A DNA stretch of 18,495 bases from Verrucomicrobiota bacterium (GCA_003218935.1 QHPA01000063.1:1-18495), one strand, 5' to 3'; counted from the stretch's first letter, positions 7,005 to 14,526 are shown. Program-made: numbers and translations. Notes: generated by a model from the letters alone, not told the origin.

Positions 7005-8051
7005 GTGATTGACGAGCCGTTTTTCCCAACGACCGACATCCTGAAATCCCGCGACCAAGCTCAACATGACTTTCACGAGCGCGCCGCGCGCGTTGCCGTC
7101 GAAACGTTCGGGCGCCAGGTCTTTGTTCGAGCGGTAGTCGAGGTCTCCAATTTTTGCCGCGAAAATTGTTCCTACTGCGGCATGCGGCGCGACAACCGCG
7201 GTCTGGCCCGACACCGCGCCCGACTCGATCAACTGGCGGAATTGCTGGTCCACCATCGACCTGCCAGCGTCACCGATGTCAATCTCCAGGCAGGCGAAGA
7301 CCCGCTCATCGTTCGCGAGGTCGTTTTGCCGCTCATCAAAATCCTGCGCCACGAAACATCAATCGGCCTCAGCGTCTGTCTGGGAACATTGAATCGCTCG
7401 CTCTACGGGGCGCTGAGATCCGCTGGCGCATCGACTTACATCATTAAATTCGAAGTCGCCGATCCCGAACTTTACGCGCAGATGGAGGCGCCCGGCACAT
7501 TTGACGAACGCGTTGAGCACATCCGCTTGCTGGCGGCCACAGGCTGGAATGTCAGTTCCGGTTTCATCGCCGGTTTGCCCGGCGAAACTGAAGGCGCGTT
7601 GCTCGCCAATTTCTCCCTCGCGCGCAGGTTGCCGCTCGAAGGTTGCAGCGTCAGCCCCTTTATTCCGGGCGAAGCCACGCCGTTTGCGAACGCGCCGACC
7701 GCCGACATTGATTTGACTTTGAACTGCATGGCCGCCCTGCGCCTGATGCGACCGCGCTGGGTGATTCCCGCCGTCAGCGCGCTCAATCTTGCCGGGCCGG
7801 GCGGCGGATATCGCCGCGGCTTGCGCACGGGCGCGAACCTGGTCACGATCAATCTCACTCCGCCCGGTCTGCGCGAGGATTACGTCCTCTACCGGCGCGA
7901 CCGCTTCATCATGACCGAGGAACGCATTCTCGCCGCCATCGAAGCTGAAGGGCTGAAGGCGTCGAAGCAAAGCCTGGCGGATTATTACCGGCAGAAAAAC
8001 GCGCTCACAACCAGCCCGCCGCGTTCCCGGCTTGAAAGGGTCGCTGTTTGA
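7005..8051 (+). CDS. HydE-like radical SAM enzyme (BioB/HydE/PylB superfamily)
   Basis: This is a radical S-adenosylmethionine enzyme with the CX3CX2C 4Fe-4S motif in NFCRENCSYCGMRRDN (cysteines 51, 55, 58). Text around it matches HydE rather than biotin synthase: EVSNFC, CGMRRDN, LQAGEDP, GFIAGLPGET (compare HydE VGLPGQT) and SPFIPGEATPFAN. Using the GTG at 7005 gives 348 aa, the size I recall for Thermotoga maritima HydE, with a normal distance to the cluster motif. The open frame reaches back to a TTG in a hairpin loop, rejected as a start. HydE helps build the [FeFe]-hydrogenase H-cluster, but no HydF, HydG or hydrogenase is here, and the second C-terminal cysteine cluster of some HydEs is absent. 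It converges on the methyltransferase gene with three bases between stops. The true reaction is unknown. Confidence 0.88.
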   Translation: MIDEPFFPTTDILKSRDQAQHDFHERAARVAVETFGRQVFVRAVVEVSNFCRENCSYCGMRRDNRGLARHRARLDQLAELLVHHRPASVTDVNLQAGEDPLIVREVVLPLIKILRHETSIGLSVCLGTLNRSLYGALRSAGASTYIIKFEVADPELYAQMEAPGTFDERVEHIRLLAATGWNVSSGFIAGLPGETEGALLANFSLARRLPLEGCSVSPFIPGEATPFANAPTADIDLTLNCMAALRLMRPRWVIPAVSALNLAGPGGGYRRGLRTGANLVTINLTPPGLREDYVLYRRDRFIMTEERILAAIEAEGLKASKQSLADYYRQKNALTTSPPRSRLERVAV

Positions 8052-8054
8052 ACT

Positions 8055-8822
8055 TCAGCTTTTTGCGCCCAGATATTCGCTGAGAATGGTAGCCCTGGTT
8101 CTGCGCTCGACGGACTTGAATCCCGCGCCGCACAACGCCGTGAGGATGGCTGCCGGCGGAACGCATTCGGCAATCGTTGCCCAATAGTATTCCACGAGCC
8201 TCACTGAGTCGCGGCGGCGAGTGGCCAGCCGCGTCAGAAGCGGCAGCAGGCGTTGCATGTAAAAACGCATCAGCGCAAAGCCGGCTCGCGACGAGGGACG
8301 GGTAATTTCGAGAATCAACACTCTGCCGCGCGCGCGCAACACACGATGGAACTCGGTGAAAAGCTGGCTCAAGTCCTCGACATGCCTCAGGGCGTAACCC
8401 ATGACGACGAAATCAAACGCCGCGTCCTGAAATGGCAGTGATTCGCCGAGACCCTGCGCCAGTTGAATGCCGTGCAGCTTCTGATTTTCTTCCAGCATCC
8501 CTCCGCTCGGATCGAGGCCGATCAAATCACGCGGGGCAATTCCCAAAGCGAGCGCAGCCTGCGCGACCAGACCGGTGCCGGTGGCCACGTCGAGCACGCG
8601 CATGCCCGGCGTCACGCCTGCCTGCCGCAGAGCGCCCCGGCGATATCGGCGGTCGGTGCCGAACGACATCGCACCACTCATCCAATTGTAATCGCGCGCG
8701 GCGCGATCAAACAAATCGGCGACAAACCGGGCCCGCTGCGCCGGCGCGGGATAAAATGCGGTGAGCGTTCGGTGCGGGACCAGTTTCGACGTCGCTTCGA
8801 CCTGCTTTTGCGCGGCGCTCAT
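8055..8822 (-). CDS. UbiE/COQ5-type class I SAM methyltransferase
   Basis: This 255 aa cytoplasmic methyltransferase has the class I fold. Motif I, VLDVATGTGL, is at 76-85; the acidic end of strand 2, GLDPSGGML, is near 102-110; GESLPFQDAAFD is near 126-137; and ALRHVEDL follows. The N-terminal VADLFDRAARDYNWMSG strongly resembles the UbiE/MenG opening (FDR.A..YD.MN). UbiE proteins C-methylate quinone precursors, but related enzymes act in secondary metabolism. Its start overlaps the stop of the upstream halogenase-family gene by ATGA, so the two are probably translated together and act on the same product. It is less likely to be the housekeeping menaquinone enzyme given that partnership, though this cannot be excluded. 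Confidence 0.88.
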   Translation of the reverse strand: MSAAQKQVEATSKLVPHRTLTAFYPAPAQRARFVADLFDRAARDYNWMSGAMSFGTDRRYRRGALRQAGVTPGMRVLDVATGTGLVAQAALALGIAPRDLIGLDPSGGMLEENQKLHGIQLAQGLGESLPFQDAAFDFVVMGYALRHVEDLSQLFTEFHRVLRARGRVLILEITRPSSRAGFALMRFYMQRLLPLLTRLATRRRDSVRLVEYYWATIAECVPPAAILTALCGAGFKSVERRTRATILSEYLGAKS

Positions 8823-10393
8823 CGCTGCGGTGTGACACGGCGGACCGGGACCATCAGCGCGTCAGGTTGATGCGCCGCCGCCGGCCGTTGCCACCAGCTT
8901 CGCCATCCCTCCGTCATTTCCAGTCGGAGCCATCCGGCCAGCGCGCCGAAGATCGGCAACACGCTCGCACGTGCAAAAGTGTAGCCTTTGAACATGAAGC
9001 GGCGATTGGCATTTTGCTTTTGGAGTCGGGCGCCCTCGCGCCGCAAGCGGGCGATCTGCGCAAAGCGACGATTGTAAGTCCGCATCAGATGAAAGAATGG
9101 CCCGGAGAACGGTGAGGTGAAGACCGATTCGCACAGGGCGATCTTCCCGCGCTTGAACGGCTGCGAAGCCACGCCGAAGTAGTAAAGTCCGAGGTCCAGC
9201 AAAAAGGCAAGCCGCACCAGATCGTATTCCCCGAGATACTCGTATTTGTCCTTGTAAATCGCGGTGAACCAGCGCTCGTAACTGCGCGCAAAGTCGCGAT
9301 TGTGCTTCGCCACCAGCGGCGCGATATCTTCGCCGCGTTGCTGCGACAAAATCAACTTCACCGTCGAGCTCACCGTGAACGAAATCCAGTCCATGCCCGG
9401 ACTGTAGAGCGGATCGAGGAACCCGCTCGCGTCGCCGACGAGCGCGAAACCATCGCCCGCGACCGTCCTGCTGGAATAGGGCAGGTTCTTGCGCCAATGG
9501 ACGTCGCCCTCGCGCCACTGGGCGTCAGCCAGAATCTCGCGGGCCACCGGATGCTGCATGAGGAAGTTTTTCAACCGTTCGCCGGGCCAACCGCCTTCCG
9601 GCCATTGCACGCGCCGCTGATCGAACACGACGCCGACGCTCACGTCGCCGCCCTTGAGCGGAATACACCACGCCCACCAGCCGTCGCCGGTAAAATGGTT
9701 GGTGGCCGTAGCGCGAATGCCGTGGCAGGCCATCGCCCAATGGGGAAATTTCTCGGCGAGTTCGAGTCCATCCAAATCTTTCACGCCGGTCCAGCGCGCC
9801 CAGACGGCGGTGGTCGGATGGGCGGTGTTCGGCTGCCGCCAGCCTTCCTGTCGCGCCAGCAACGCGGCCACACCGGAAGCGTCCACCACCCAGCGCGCCT
9901 GCACTGAGTCAGTCCGCTCCTGCCGGCGCACCTCGACCGTTTGCAGTTCACTCGCGGACAGATGAACCTTTCCCACACTTGCGGGTCGCCAGAGTTCCGC
10001 CCCCAGCGCGCAGGCCCGCCGCAGAACCTCCTCGTCGAGCACCGCGCGATCCACTTGAAAGGCCGGCACGCGAGAGAGATAACGCCCGCCAATCTCACTG
10101 CAATCGGCCAGTGACTTCGTCCGTTCGTTAAAGAACCAAAAGCGCATCCCTTGTTTCACCAGATGCGCTTCGTTCAAGTGCTGCGTCAGTCCGAGAACAC
10201 GCGTCAGGAAGTAACCGCTGACCTCCACCGTCGCTTCGCCGACGCGTCGGGTGAACGCCGCCGATTTTTCGAGGATCAGCACCCGCAGCTTCGGATGCTC
10301 GCGCAACAACAGGAAGGCCGTCGCCGCTCCCGACAAGGCCCCGCCGATAATGATGGCATCGTAAACCCGCGCGTCCTGGGCCGGTGCGTTCAC
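8819..10393 (-). CDS. Flavin-dependent halogenase-family FAD oxidoreductase
   Basis: This 524 aa FAD protein belongs to the tryptophan-halogenase-like superfamily. It has the N-terminal dinucleotide-binding strand IIIGGALSGAA (14-24), VGEATV (51-56) and a lysine at residue 80 in LVKQGMRFWF, where flavin halogenases place the catalytic lysine. It also has WAWCIP at 240-245, an exact match to the halogenase WxWxIP signature, and GDASGFLDPLYSPG at 320-333 (second FAD contact). The C-terminal ~150 residues are family-specific, with hydrophobic stretches. The start is GTG at 10393, 12 bases after the stop of the secreted-protein gene; it ends in an ATGA overlap with the methyltransferase. Many relatives are reductases or monooxygenases rather than halogenases, so halogenation is a motif-based prediction. 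A flavin reductase partner is not in the window. Confidence 0.88.
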   Translation of the reverse strand: MNAPAQDARVYDAIIIGGALSGAATAFLLLREHPKLRVLILEKSAAFTRRVGEATVEVSGYFLTRVLGLTQHLNEAHLVKQGMRFWFFNERTKSLADCSEIGGRYLSRVPAFQVDRAVLDEEVLRRACALGAELWRPASVGKVHLSASELQTVEVRRQERTDSVQARWVVDASGVAALLARQEGWRQPNTAHPTTAVWARWTGVKDLDGLELAEKFPHWAMACHGIRATATNHFTGDGWWAWCIPLKGGDVSVGVVFDQRRVQWPEGGWPGERLKNFLMQHPVAREILADAQWREGDVHWRKNLPYSSRTVAGDGFALVGDASGFLDPLYSPGMDWISFTVSSTVKLILSQQRGEDIAPLVAKHNRDFARSYERWFTAIYKDKYEYLGEYDLVRLAFLLDLGLYYFGVASQPFKRGKIALCESVFTSPFSGPFFHLMRTYNRRFAQIARLRREGARLQKQNANRRFMFKGYTFARASVLPIFGALAGWLRLEMTEGWRSWWQRPAAAHQPDALMVPVRRVTPQR

Positions 10394-10405
10394 AGAACGT
10401 CAGGG

Positions 10406-10996
10406 TTAATCGACTCGCCCCGGTTTCAAATCGCTCGTCACTACTTTGCCGTCTTCGGCGGAGATGTGGATTTCACCGATGTTGACCGTCTCACTCGGCT
10501 TGCGGATTTTGGTCGCCCACAGTTTGACCTTCCAGACCGGCTGGTCGCCCTCGCCGCGTTCCAGCCTCATTTCCGTGTTTGTCAGGGTAACGTTTTTGAG
10601 GAGCGGATCGCTTTTGGCGATTTGAATGGCCTTGTCCGAGTCGATTTTCAACTTCTCCCTGGCCAACTCGCGGTGCGAGCGGCTAATCGGCTCAAGAATG
10701 CGAGCCGGACGCTTGACGGAGACTTTCGTGCCGGCGGCGAATTTGACTTCCGTGGCTTTGGCGGTTGCATCGGGGTCGTAATAAACGACATACCAGATGT
10801 TCGGCATCAGAGTGCCGATCGATTTTTCCGAACGAATCTGCACCACGCGGCCTTTAGCCTCTTCACCGACGTGACGGTTGCCTTCCTTGATCAGTTCAAA
10901 CGCCGTCGGCTCCGCCGCCAACGACGCTATCTGGCTCAGCCCGCCGGCAAGCAGCAGGGCAGCCAGCCATTGTCCACCCGACAATTTCATTTTCAT
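10406..10996 (-). CDS. Exported protein of unknown function, possibly PepSY-like
   Basis: This 196 aa protein starts MKMKLSGGQW and has a clear signal peptide with a hydrophobic core LAALLLAGGLSQIASLA, probably cut near residue 27-28. The mature part is mixed alpha/beta: AFELIKEGNRHVGEEAKGRVVQIRSEKS and PNIWYVVYYDPDATAKATEVKF, then DKAIQIAKSDPLLKNVTLTNTEMRLE, VWKVKLWATKI and IHISAEDGKVVTSDL. The last third has the 'helix, strand, VWKVKLW, strand, GKVV' order seen in PepSY domains; that assignment is tentative. It should be periplasmic or envelope-associated. It is the first gene of a probable operon with the halogenase-family protein and methyltransferase. Aryl polyene clusters also carry exported proteins that handle lipid products, so a transport or chaperone role is possible but unproven. 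Confidence 0.75.
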   Translation of the reverse strand: MKMKLSGGQWLAALLLAGGLSQIASLAAEPTAFELIKEGNRHVGEEAKGRVVQIRSEKSIGTLMPNIWYVVYYDPDATAKATEVKFAAGTKVSVKRPARILEPISRSHRELAREKLKIDSDKAIQIAKSDPLLKNVTLTNTEMRLERGEGDQPVWKVKLWATKIRKPSETVNIGEIHISAEDGKVVTSDLKPGRVD

Positions 10997-11002
10997 GCGC
11001 CG

Positions 11003-11031
11003 AATCTAGGCAACGCACGCATGGCTGACAA
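11003..11031 (-). promoter_or_regulatory. Candidate promoter of the minus-strand operon, probably leaderless
   Basis: On the minus strand, TTGTCA (11031-11026, 5 of 6 to consensus) and TAGATT (11008-11003, 4 of 6) are separated by exactly 17 bases. The -10 ends only six bases before the ATG at 10996, so transcription would begin at or next to the start codon. The absence of any Shine-Dalgarno upstream of that ATG fits a leaderless transcript. Confidence 0.45.
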
Positions 11032-11051
11032 CCTTGAAAACCGGCGGGCAT

Positions 11052-11078
11052 TTGACTTGTACTGAGCAGGTTTATTAA
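11052..11078 (+). promoter_or_regulatory. Weak candidate promoter for the ketosynthase operon
   Basis: TTGACT (11052-11057) and TATTAA (11073-11078) lie upstream of the ketosynthase GTG at 11107, but the spacer is only 15 bases. It is the best rightward candidate in the divergent region at 10997-11106, which would serve both operons. Confidence 0.25.
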
Positions 11079-11106
11079 GGTTCCGCCAGACAATCAAACT
11101 GTCGCT

Positions 11107-12348
11107 GTGCTCTTTCCGCTCAAACAACCTCCCGACCCGCCGCTCCGCGTCGTTGTCACCGGCGCGGGCATCGTTACTTCTTTAGGCGTGGGGTGGCAAT
11201 CGAACGCCGCAGGGTTTCGTGACGGACACACAGTGATCCGTCCGGTCACGCTGTTTGATGTCTCGCGCCAGCGCGTAAAGGTCGCGGGAGAAGCAGCACT
11301 GCCCTCTGCTCTGCCCGACACGCGTTTGCCTGCAAAACGGACTCGCCGACTCGACCGCGCCACAAAACTTCTAGTGCTCGCGGCGCACGAAGCATGGCGG
11401 CAATCCGACTGGGAGCCTTCAGACAATCTGCCGGTCGTGCTCGCCACGACCAGCGGCGGCATGAGCCTGGGTCAGGATTACTACCGCCAGGCTATCCGGG
11501 CCCCCAATTCACACCGATGCCAACCGGCGCGCGCGCTGCATTACCAGGCGCAACGCCAGGCGCTCGACCTGACCGACGCGTTCGGATTCAGCGGCCCCAT
11601 TACCATCATCGCCAATGCCTGCGCTTCCGGCGCCAACGCCGTCGGACATGCGTGGGAATTGTTGCGGCGCGGTCATGCGGAACGCGTTTTGACGGGCGGC
11701 TATGATGCGCTCAGTCAACTTGTCTTCGCCGGCTTCGATTCGTTGCAAGCGTTGTCACCGACGCGATGCCGCCCGTTCGACGCGCAGCGTGACGGATTGG
11801 CGCTCGGTGAAGGCGCCGCAATCCTCGCGCTGGAAACGCTCCAGCACGCGCAACGCCGTGGCGCAAAAATCCTTGGCGAAATGGTCGGCTACGGCGCCGC
11901 CACGGACGCGCATCACCTGACTCAGCCGCAGCCGCAAGGCGACGTCGCGTTGGCGACCATGACCGCCGCCTGCCAATCCGCCGGCCTGTCCCCGAAGCAA
12001 ATCGGCTACCTCAACGCGCATGGAACCGGCACACTGCTCAACGACAGCGCGGAAGCCCTGGGCATCAATCGCTGGGCCGGAGAATATGCCGCAAAAATTC
12101 CGGTCAGTTCAACCAAATCGAGCATCGGCCATTTGCTCGGCGCGGCCGGCGCGGTCGAAGTGGTGATCTGCCTGATGGCTCTTGGCGAACAGTGGTTGCC
12201 CCCGACTTCGACGCTCGAATCACCCGACCCGCTGTGTCAGTTTCCGCTCGTGCGGAAACCAACTTCCGCCAGGCTCGAATATGCGTTAACCAACTCGTTC
12301 GGCTTCGGCGGCGCAAATGCGACGGTTGTTTTACGGAGGTGGGCATGA
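11107..12348 (+). CDS. Beta-ketoacyl-ACP synthase (FabF/KSalpha-like, catalytically complete)
   Basis: This is a condensing enzyme of the thiolase fold, 413 aa, the usual FabF length. All active-site elements are present: nucleophile Cys172 in IANACASGANAVGHAW, His305 in LNAHGTGTLLND, the Lys/His pair in STKSSIGHLLGAAGAVE (His342) and the glycine-rich end TNSFGFGGANATVVL. The N-terminus VVVTGAGIVTSLGVGW is the family opening. The start is GTG at 11107, without a Shine-Dalgarno. It is the first gene of a plus-strand set with a catalytically dead homologue, a ketoreductase and an acyl carrier protein. That arrangement parallels KSalpha/KSbeta pairs of type II polyketide and aryl polyene systems, and argues for a specialised rather than housekeeping FabF. 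Confidence 0.95.
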   Translation: MLFPLKQPPDPPLRVVVTGAGIVTSLGVGWQSNAAGFRDGHTVIRPVTLFDVSRQRVKVAGEAALPSALPDTRLPAKRTRRLDRATKLLVLAAHEAWRQSDWEPSDNLPVVLATTSGGMSLGQDYYRQAIRAPNSHRCQPARALHYQAQRQALDLTDAFGFSGPITIIANACASGANAVGHAWELLRRGHAERVLTGGYDALSQLVFAGFDSLQALSPTRCRPFDAQRDGLALGEGAAILALETLQHAQRRGAKILGEMVGYGAATDAHHLTQPQPQGDVALATMTAACQSAGLSPKQIGYLNAHGTGTLLNDSAEALGINRWAGEYAAKIPVSSTKSSIGHLLGAAGAVEVVICLMALGEQWLPPTSTLESPDPLCQFPLVRKPTSARLEYALTNSFGFGGANATVVLRRWA

Positions 12349-12360
12349 AAACGATGAGGC

Positions 12361-12489
12361 GGGGAGCGCGCCCGCCACGGGCGCAGTTTTCCGCGCCCTC
12401 GCGGAAAACCTCCAGCGGACCAAAACTTCGCGCGCCAGACAGCGGGACGCGGGGCGCGTCCCGCAACGCCCGGGGCGGGCGTGCTCCCC
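12361..12489. repeat. Nested palindromic element between the two ketosynthase genes
   Basis: The outer arms GGGGAGCGCGCCCGCC (12361-12376) and its inverse (12474-12489) differ at one base. Inside lie two perfect hairpins: GTTTTCCGCG with its complement (12386-12395/12400-12409, 4-base loop) and GCGGGACGCG with its complement (12442-12451/12455-12464, 3-base loop). This fills most of the 222-base gap and would strongly structure the mRNA. No U-tract follows, so it is not a classic terminator. It looks like a REP/BIME-type dispersed element. Confidence 0.8.
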
Positions 12490-12570
12490 AAGTTCCGGTT
12501 TCGGGATGAAAATTCCAAACTTCAAGCTCCAAGCCCCCGTTTCAGCGCGCCACATTCCAAGTTGGCGAAG
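12490..12570. other. Spacer before the ketosynthase-like gene
   Basis: This holds short similar units such as ATTCCAAACTTCAAG and CTCCAAGC (about 12510-12535). A related AT-richer unit, ATTCCAAATTGCAAATC, occurs in the gap before the ketoreductase gene at 13722-13738. No Shine-Dalgarno precedes the ATG at 12571. Confidence 0.35.
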
Positions 12571-13722
12571 ATGAGCACGGTCGAACCAATCCTCGTCCAG
12601 GGCATCGGCGCCGTTTCGCCCGCCGGCTGGGGTGTGCCGGCGTTGCGCGAGGCGCTGGCCAAAGGCGAGCCGCTGCCCGCGAAGGAACTCGCGCGACCGG
12701 GCTGGGCACGTCCGCTGCGAGTGCGAGCCGTCCCGCCGCCTTCATCGCGGCCGGATTTCATCACACACCCGCGGCTGCGTCGCACCAGCCCAGTTACTCA
12801 ATACGCCGTCGCCGCTGCTCTCGAAGCCTTGGGCGACGACGTGGCGCGCGTTGGCAACGGCTCGTTGCGGCTCGGCATCGTTCTCTGCGTCATGACCGGC
12901 TGCGTGAATTATTCGCGCCGATTTTACGACGAAACACTCAACGATCCGGCCACGGCCAGCCCACTTGTTTTTCCCGAAACCGTCTTTAACGCGCCCGCCA
13001 GTCACCTCGCTGCTCTGCTCGGCACGACCGCCATCAACTACACGTTGGTCGGTGACCCGGGCACTTTTCTCCACGGCCTCGCGTTGGCCGCTGATTGGCT
13101 CTTCGGCGAGCGTGTCGATGGCTGCATTGTCATCGGCACCGAGGAGACGGATTGGCTGACCGCCGACGCGTATCGACTGTTCGCGCGCAGAATCGTTCTC
13201 AGCGAAGGGGCCGGAGCGCTTTACTTGCGGCATGCGGAGCAACCCGCCCCCGGCGCCTCCGCGGGGGCGAGCCAGCGTTCGGAAGTGTCGGGTCAGTTCC
13301 CCTCCCAGGAGAGGTCAGGGATGGTTTCGGCCTCTTCGAGTATAACCGGGGCAAACTCAAACAGACCCACCGTTCAACTTTATTGCGTTACCAGCGCGCA
13401 TCTGTTCTCGTGCAAACAAAGCCGCGCCCAGGCGGCGAAACGGATGCGTGCCGAATTGCCTGCGGGAAAACAGAAACATTTGCTGTGCGACGGAATCCAA
13501 AGCCTGGACAACATCGACGCCGAGGAACGGGAAGCATGGCAAAGCTGGCCCGGCGCGCGGTTGTCACTGAAGATGTTCCTGGGCGAAGGTCTGGCCGCAG
13601 CCTCCGCGTGGCAATGCGTCGCGGCCATCGACGCCTTGCGCCAGGGCAAGTATCCGGCAGCAACGGTGAGCGTGCTCGGCTGCAATCAACAGGCTATTGG
13701 CGCGCATTTTGTGATTTTGTGA
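12571..13722 (+). CDS. Ketosynthase-like protein lacking catalytic residues (chain-length-factor-like)
   Basis: This 383 aa protein has a ketosynthase fold: VQGIGAVSPAGWG at the N-terminus, VLSEGAGALYL (209-219, equivalent to the LALGEGAAIL block), and LSLKMFLGEGLAAASAWQCVAAIDAL near the C-terminus. None of the catalytic residues survives. The cysteine block reads YTLVGDPGTFLHG with no Cys; the HGTGT block reads CDGIQSLDN (His to Asp); and the KSSIGH block reads KMFLGE (His to Glu339). This is what KSbeta/chain length factors look like, so it should partner the active ketosynthase encoded upstream. Residues about 223-265 are a low-complexity insert (QPAPGASAGASQRSEVSG...) coded by DNA with two hairpins, probably an in-frame repeat insertion. 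The ATG at 12571 is preferred over an upstream TTG in the palindrome. Confidence 0.85.
   Translation: MSTVEPILVQGIGAVSPAGWGVPALREALAKGEPLPAKELARPGWARPLRVRAVPPPSSRPDFITHPRLRRTSPVTQYAVAAALEALGDDVARVGNGSLRLGIVLCVMTGCVNYSRRFYDETLNDPATASPLVFPETVFNAPASHLAALLGTTAINYTLVGDPGTFLHGLALAADWLFGERVDGCIVIGTEETDWLTADAYRLFARRIVLSEGAGALYLRHAEQPAPGASAGASQRSEVSGQFPSQERSGMVSASSSITGANSNRPTVQLYCVTSAHLFSCKQSRAQAAKRMRAELPAGKQKHLLCDGIQSLDNIDAEEREAWQSWPGARLSLKMFLGEGLAAASAWQCVAAIDALRQGKYPAATVSVLGCNQQAIGAHFVIL
13243..13370. repeat. Repeat-derived insert inside the ketosynthase-like gene
   Basis: Within the coding frame lie a perfect hairpin CGCCCCCG/CGGGGGCG (13245-13252/13262-13269) and a 27-base palindromic stretch at 13298-13324. 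The reverse complement of that stretch begins CCATCCCTGACCTCTCC, nearly identical to the intergenic repeat at 14527-14543. The encoded peptide is Ser/Gly/Ala-rich and sits between conserved ketosynthase blocks. The insert boundaries are approximate. Confidence 0.55.
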
Positions 13723-13759
13723 TTCCAAATTGCAAATCGCCGATCTCAAATCGCCCCGC

Positions 13760-14491
13760 ATGAGTTCCCGCGTCATCTTCGTCACCGGCGCCAACGGCGG
13801 CCTCGGCCAGGCCATTGCCCGCGCGTTCCTCGCCGAATCGCCGGAGAATTTTGTCTGGCTGGGCGTTCGACAGAACCGTGCGCGCGCAGACAGATTGACG
13901 GAGGCATTTCCCGGCCGTTGCAAGTGCCTCGAACTGGATGTCACTCGAGCCGCCGCATGGCAAAAGGCCGTTGCGGACGCGGTGGCCGAACACAAACGGC
14001 TGGATGTCCTCATCAACAACGCCGGCAAACATCACGATGGTTTACTCGCGCAACTTTCATTCAGCGCGTGGCGGGAGGTCCTGGCGACGAACCTCGACGC
14101 TGCCTTTCACGGTTGTCAGGCGGTGTTGCCCGCCATGATTACGCAGCGCGGCGGCCGCATCGTGAACATCGCTTCGCTCAGCGCCCTGCTCGCGCCCGCC
14201 GGCCAGACCAACTACGCCGCCGCCAAAGCAGGCGTGGTTGCCCTCACGCAATCGCTGGCCAAGGAAGTCGCTCGCATCGGCATCACGGTCAACGCGGTCT
14301 GTCCCGGCTACCTGGAAACCGAACCGCTCGCCGCGATGAGTGAAGAGGAACGCAAAGCCGCATTGGCGCGGGTCCCGATGCGGCGCTTTGGCCGCCCGGA
14401 AGAAGTGGCCGCCGCCGTCCGATTTCTGGCTTGTCCCGAAGCCGGTTACATTACAGGCTCAGTGCTGAAAGTGGACGGCGGAATCTACTGA
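13760..14491 (+). CDS. FabG-type 3-oxoacyl-ACP reductase (SDR)
   Basis: This 243 aa classical SDR closely resembles FabG, which reduces 3-oxoacyl-ACP with NADPH. Seen: TGANGGLG at 9-16, LDV near 60, NNAG at 86-89, the catalytic Ser139, Tyr152 and Lys156 (NYAAAK), and Asn111 of the tetrad. The family C-terminus is also present: GRPEEVAAAVRFLACPEAGYITGSVLKVDGGIY. The ATG at 13760 puts the Rossmann strand at the N-terminus; an in-frame TTG at 13730 would add a non-native peptide. It begins 37 bases after the ketosynthase-like gene and precedes the acyl carrier protein. In this setting it probably performs the ketoreduction step of the dedicated pathway encoded here. Confidence 0.93.
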   Translation: MSSRVIFVTGANGGLGQAIARAFLAESPENFVWLGVRQNRARADRLTEAFPGRCKCLELDVTRAAAWQKAVADAVAEHKRLDVLINNAGKHHDGLLAQLSFSAWREVLATNLDAAFHGCQAVLPAMITQRGGRIVNIASLSALLAPAGQTNYAAAKAGVVALTQSLAKEVARIGITVNAVCPGYLETEPLAAMSEEERKAALARVPMRRFGRPEEVAAAVRFLACPEAGYITGSVLKVDGGIY

Positions 14492-14526
14492 TTCCAGTCG
14501 TTTTCAAAATGGTTCGATGCTCTCCG

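Noticed and set aside
7005..8051. Biotin synthase (BioB)
   Set aside because: The cluster motif reads CRENCSYCGMR, not the BioB form with CPEDC.YC, and the later blocks match HydE. No other biotin genes are near.
10151..11065. Plus-strand open frame of 304 codons antisense to the exported protein and halogenase-family gene
   Set aside because: It is a mirror frame of two genes with clear signal peptide and FAD motifs; the translation has no coherent domain.
12442..12464. Rho-independent terminator between the two ketosynthase genes
   Set aside because: The hairpin is strong but no T-run follows, and the genes on either side appear to belong to one functional set.
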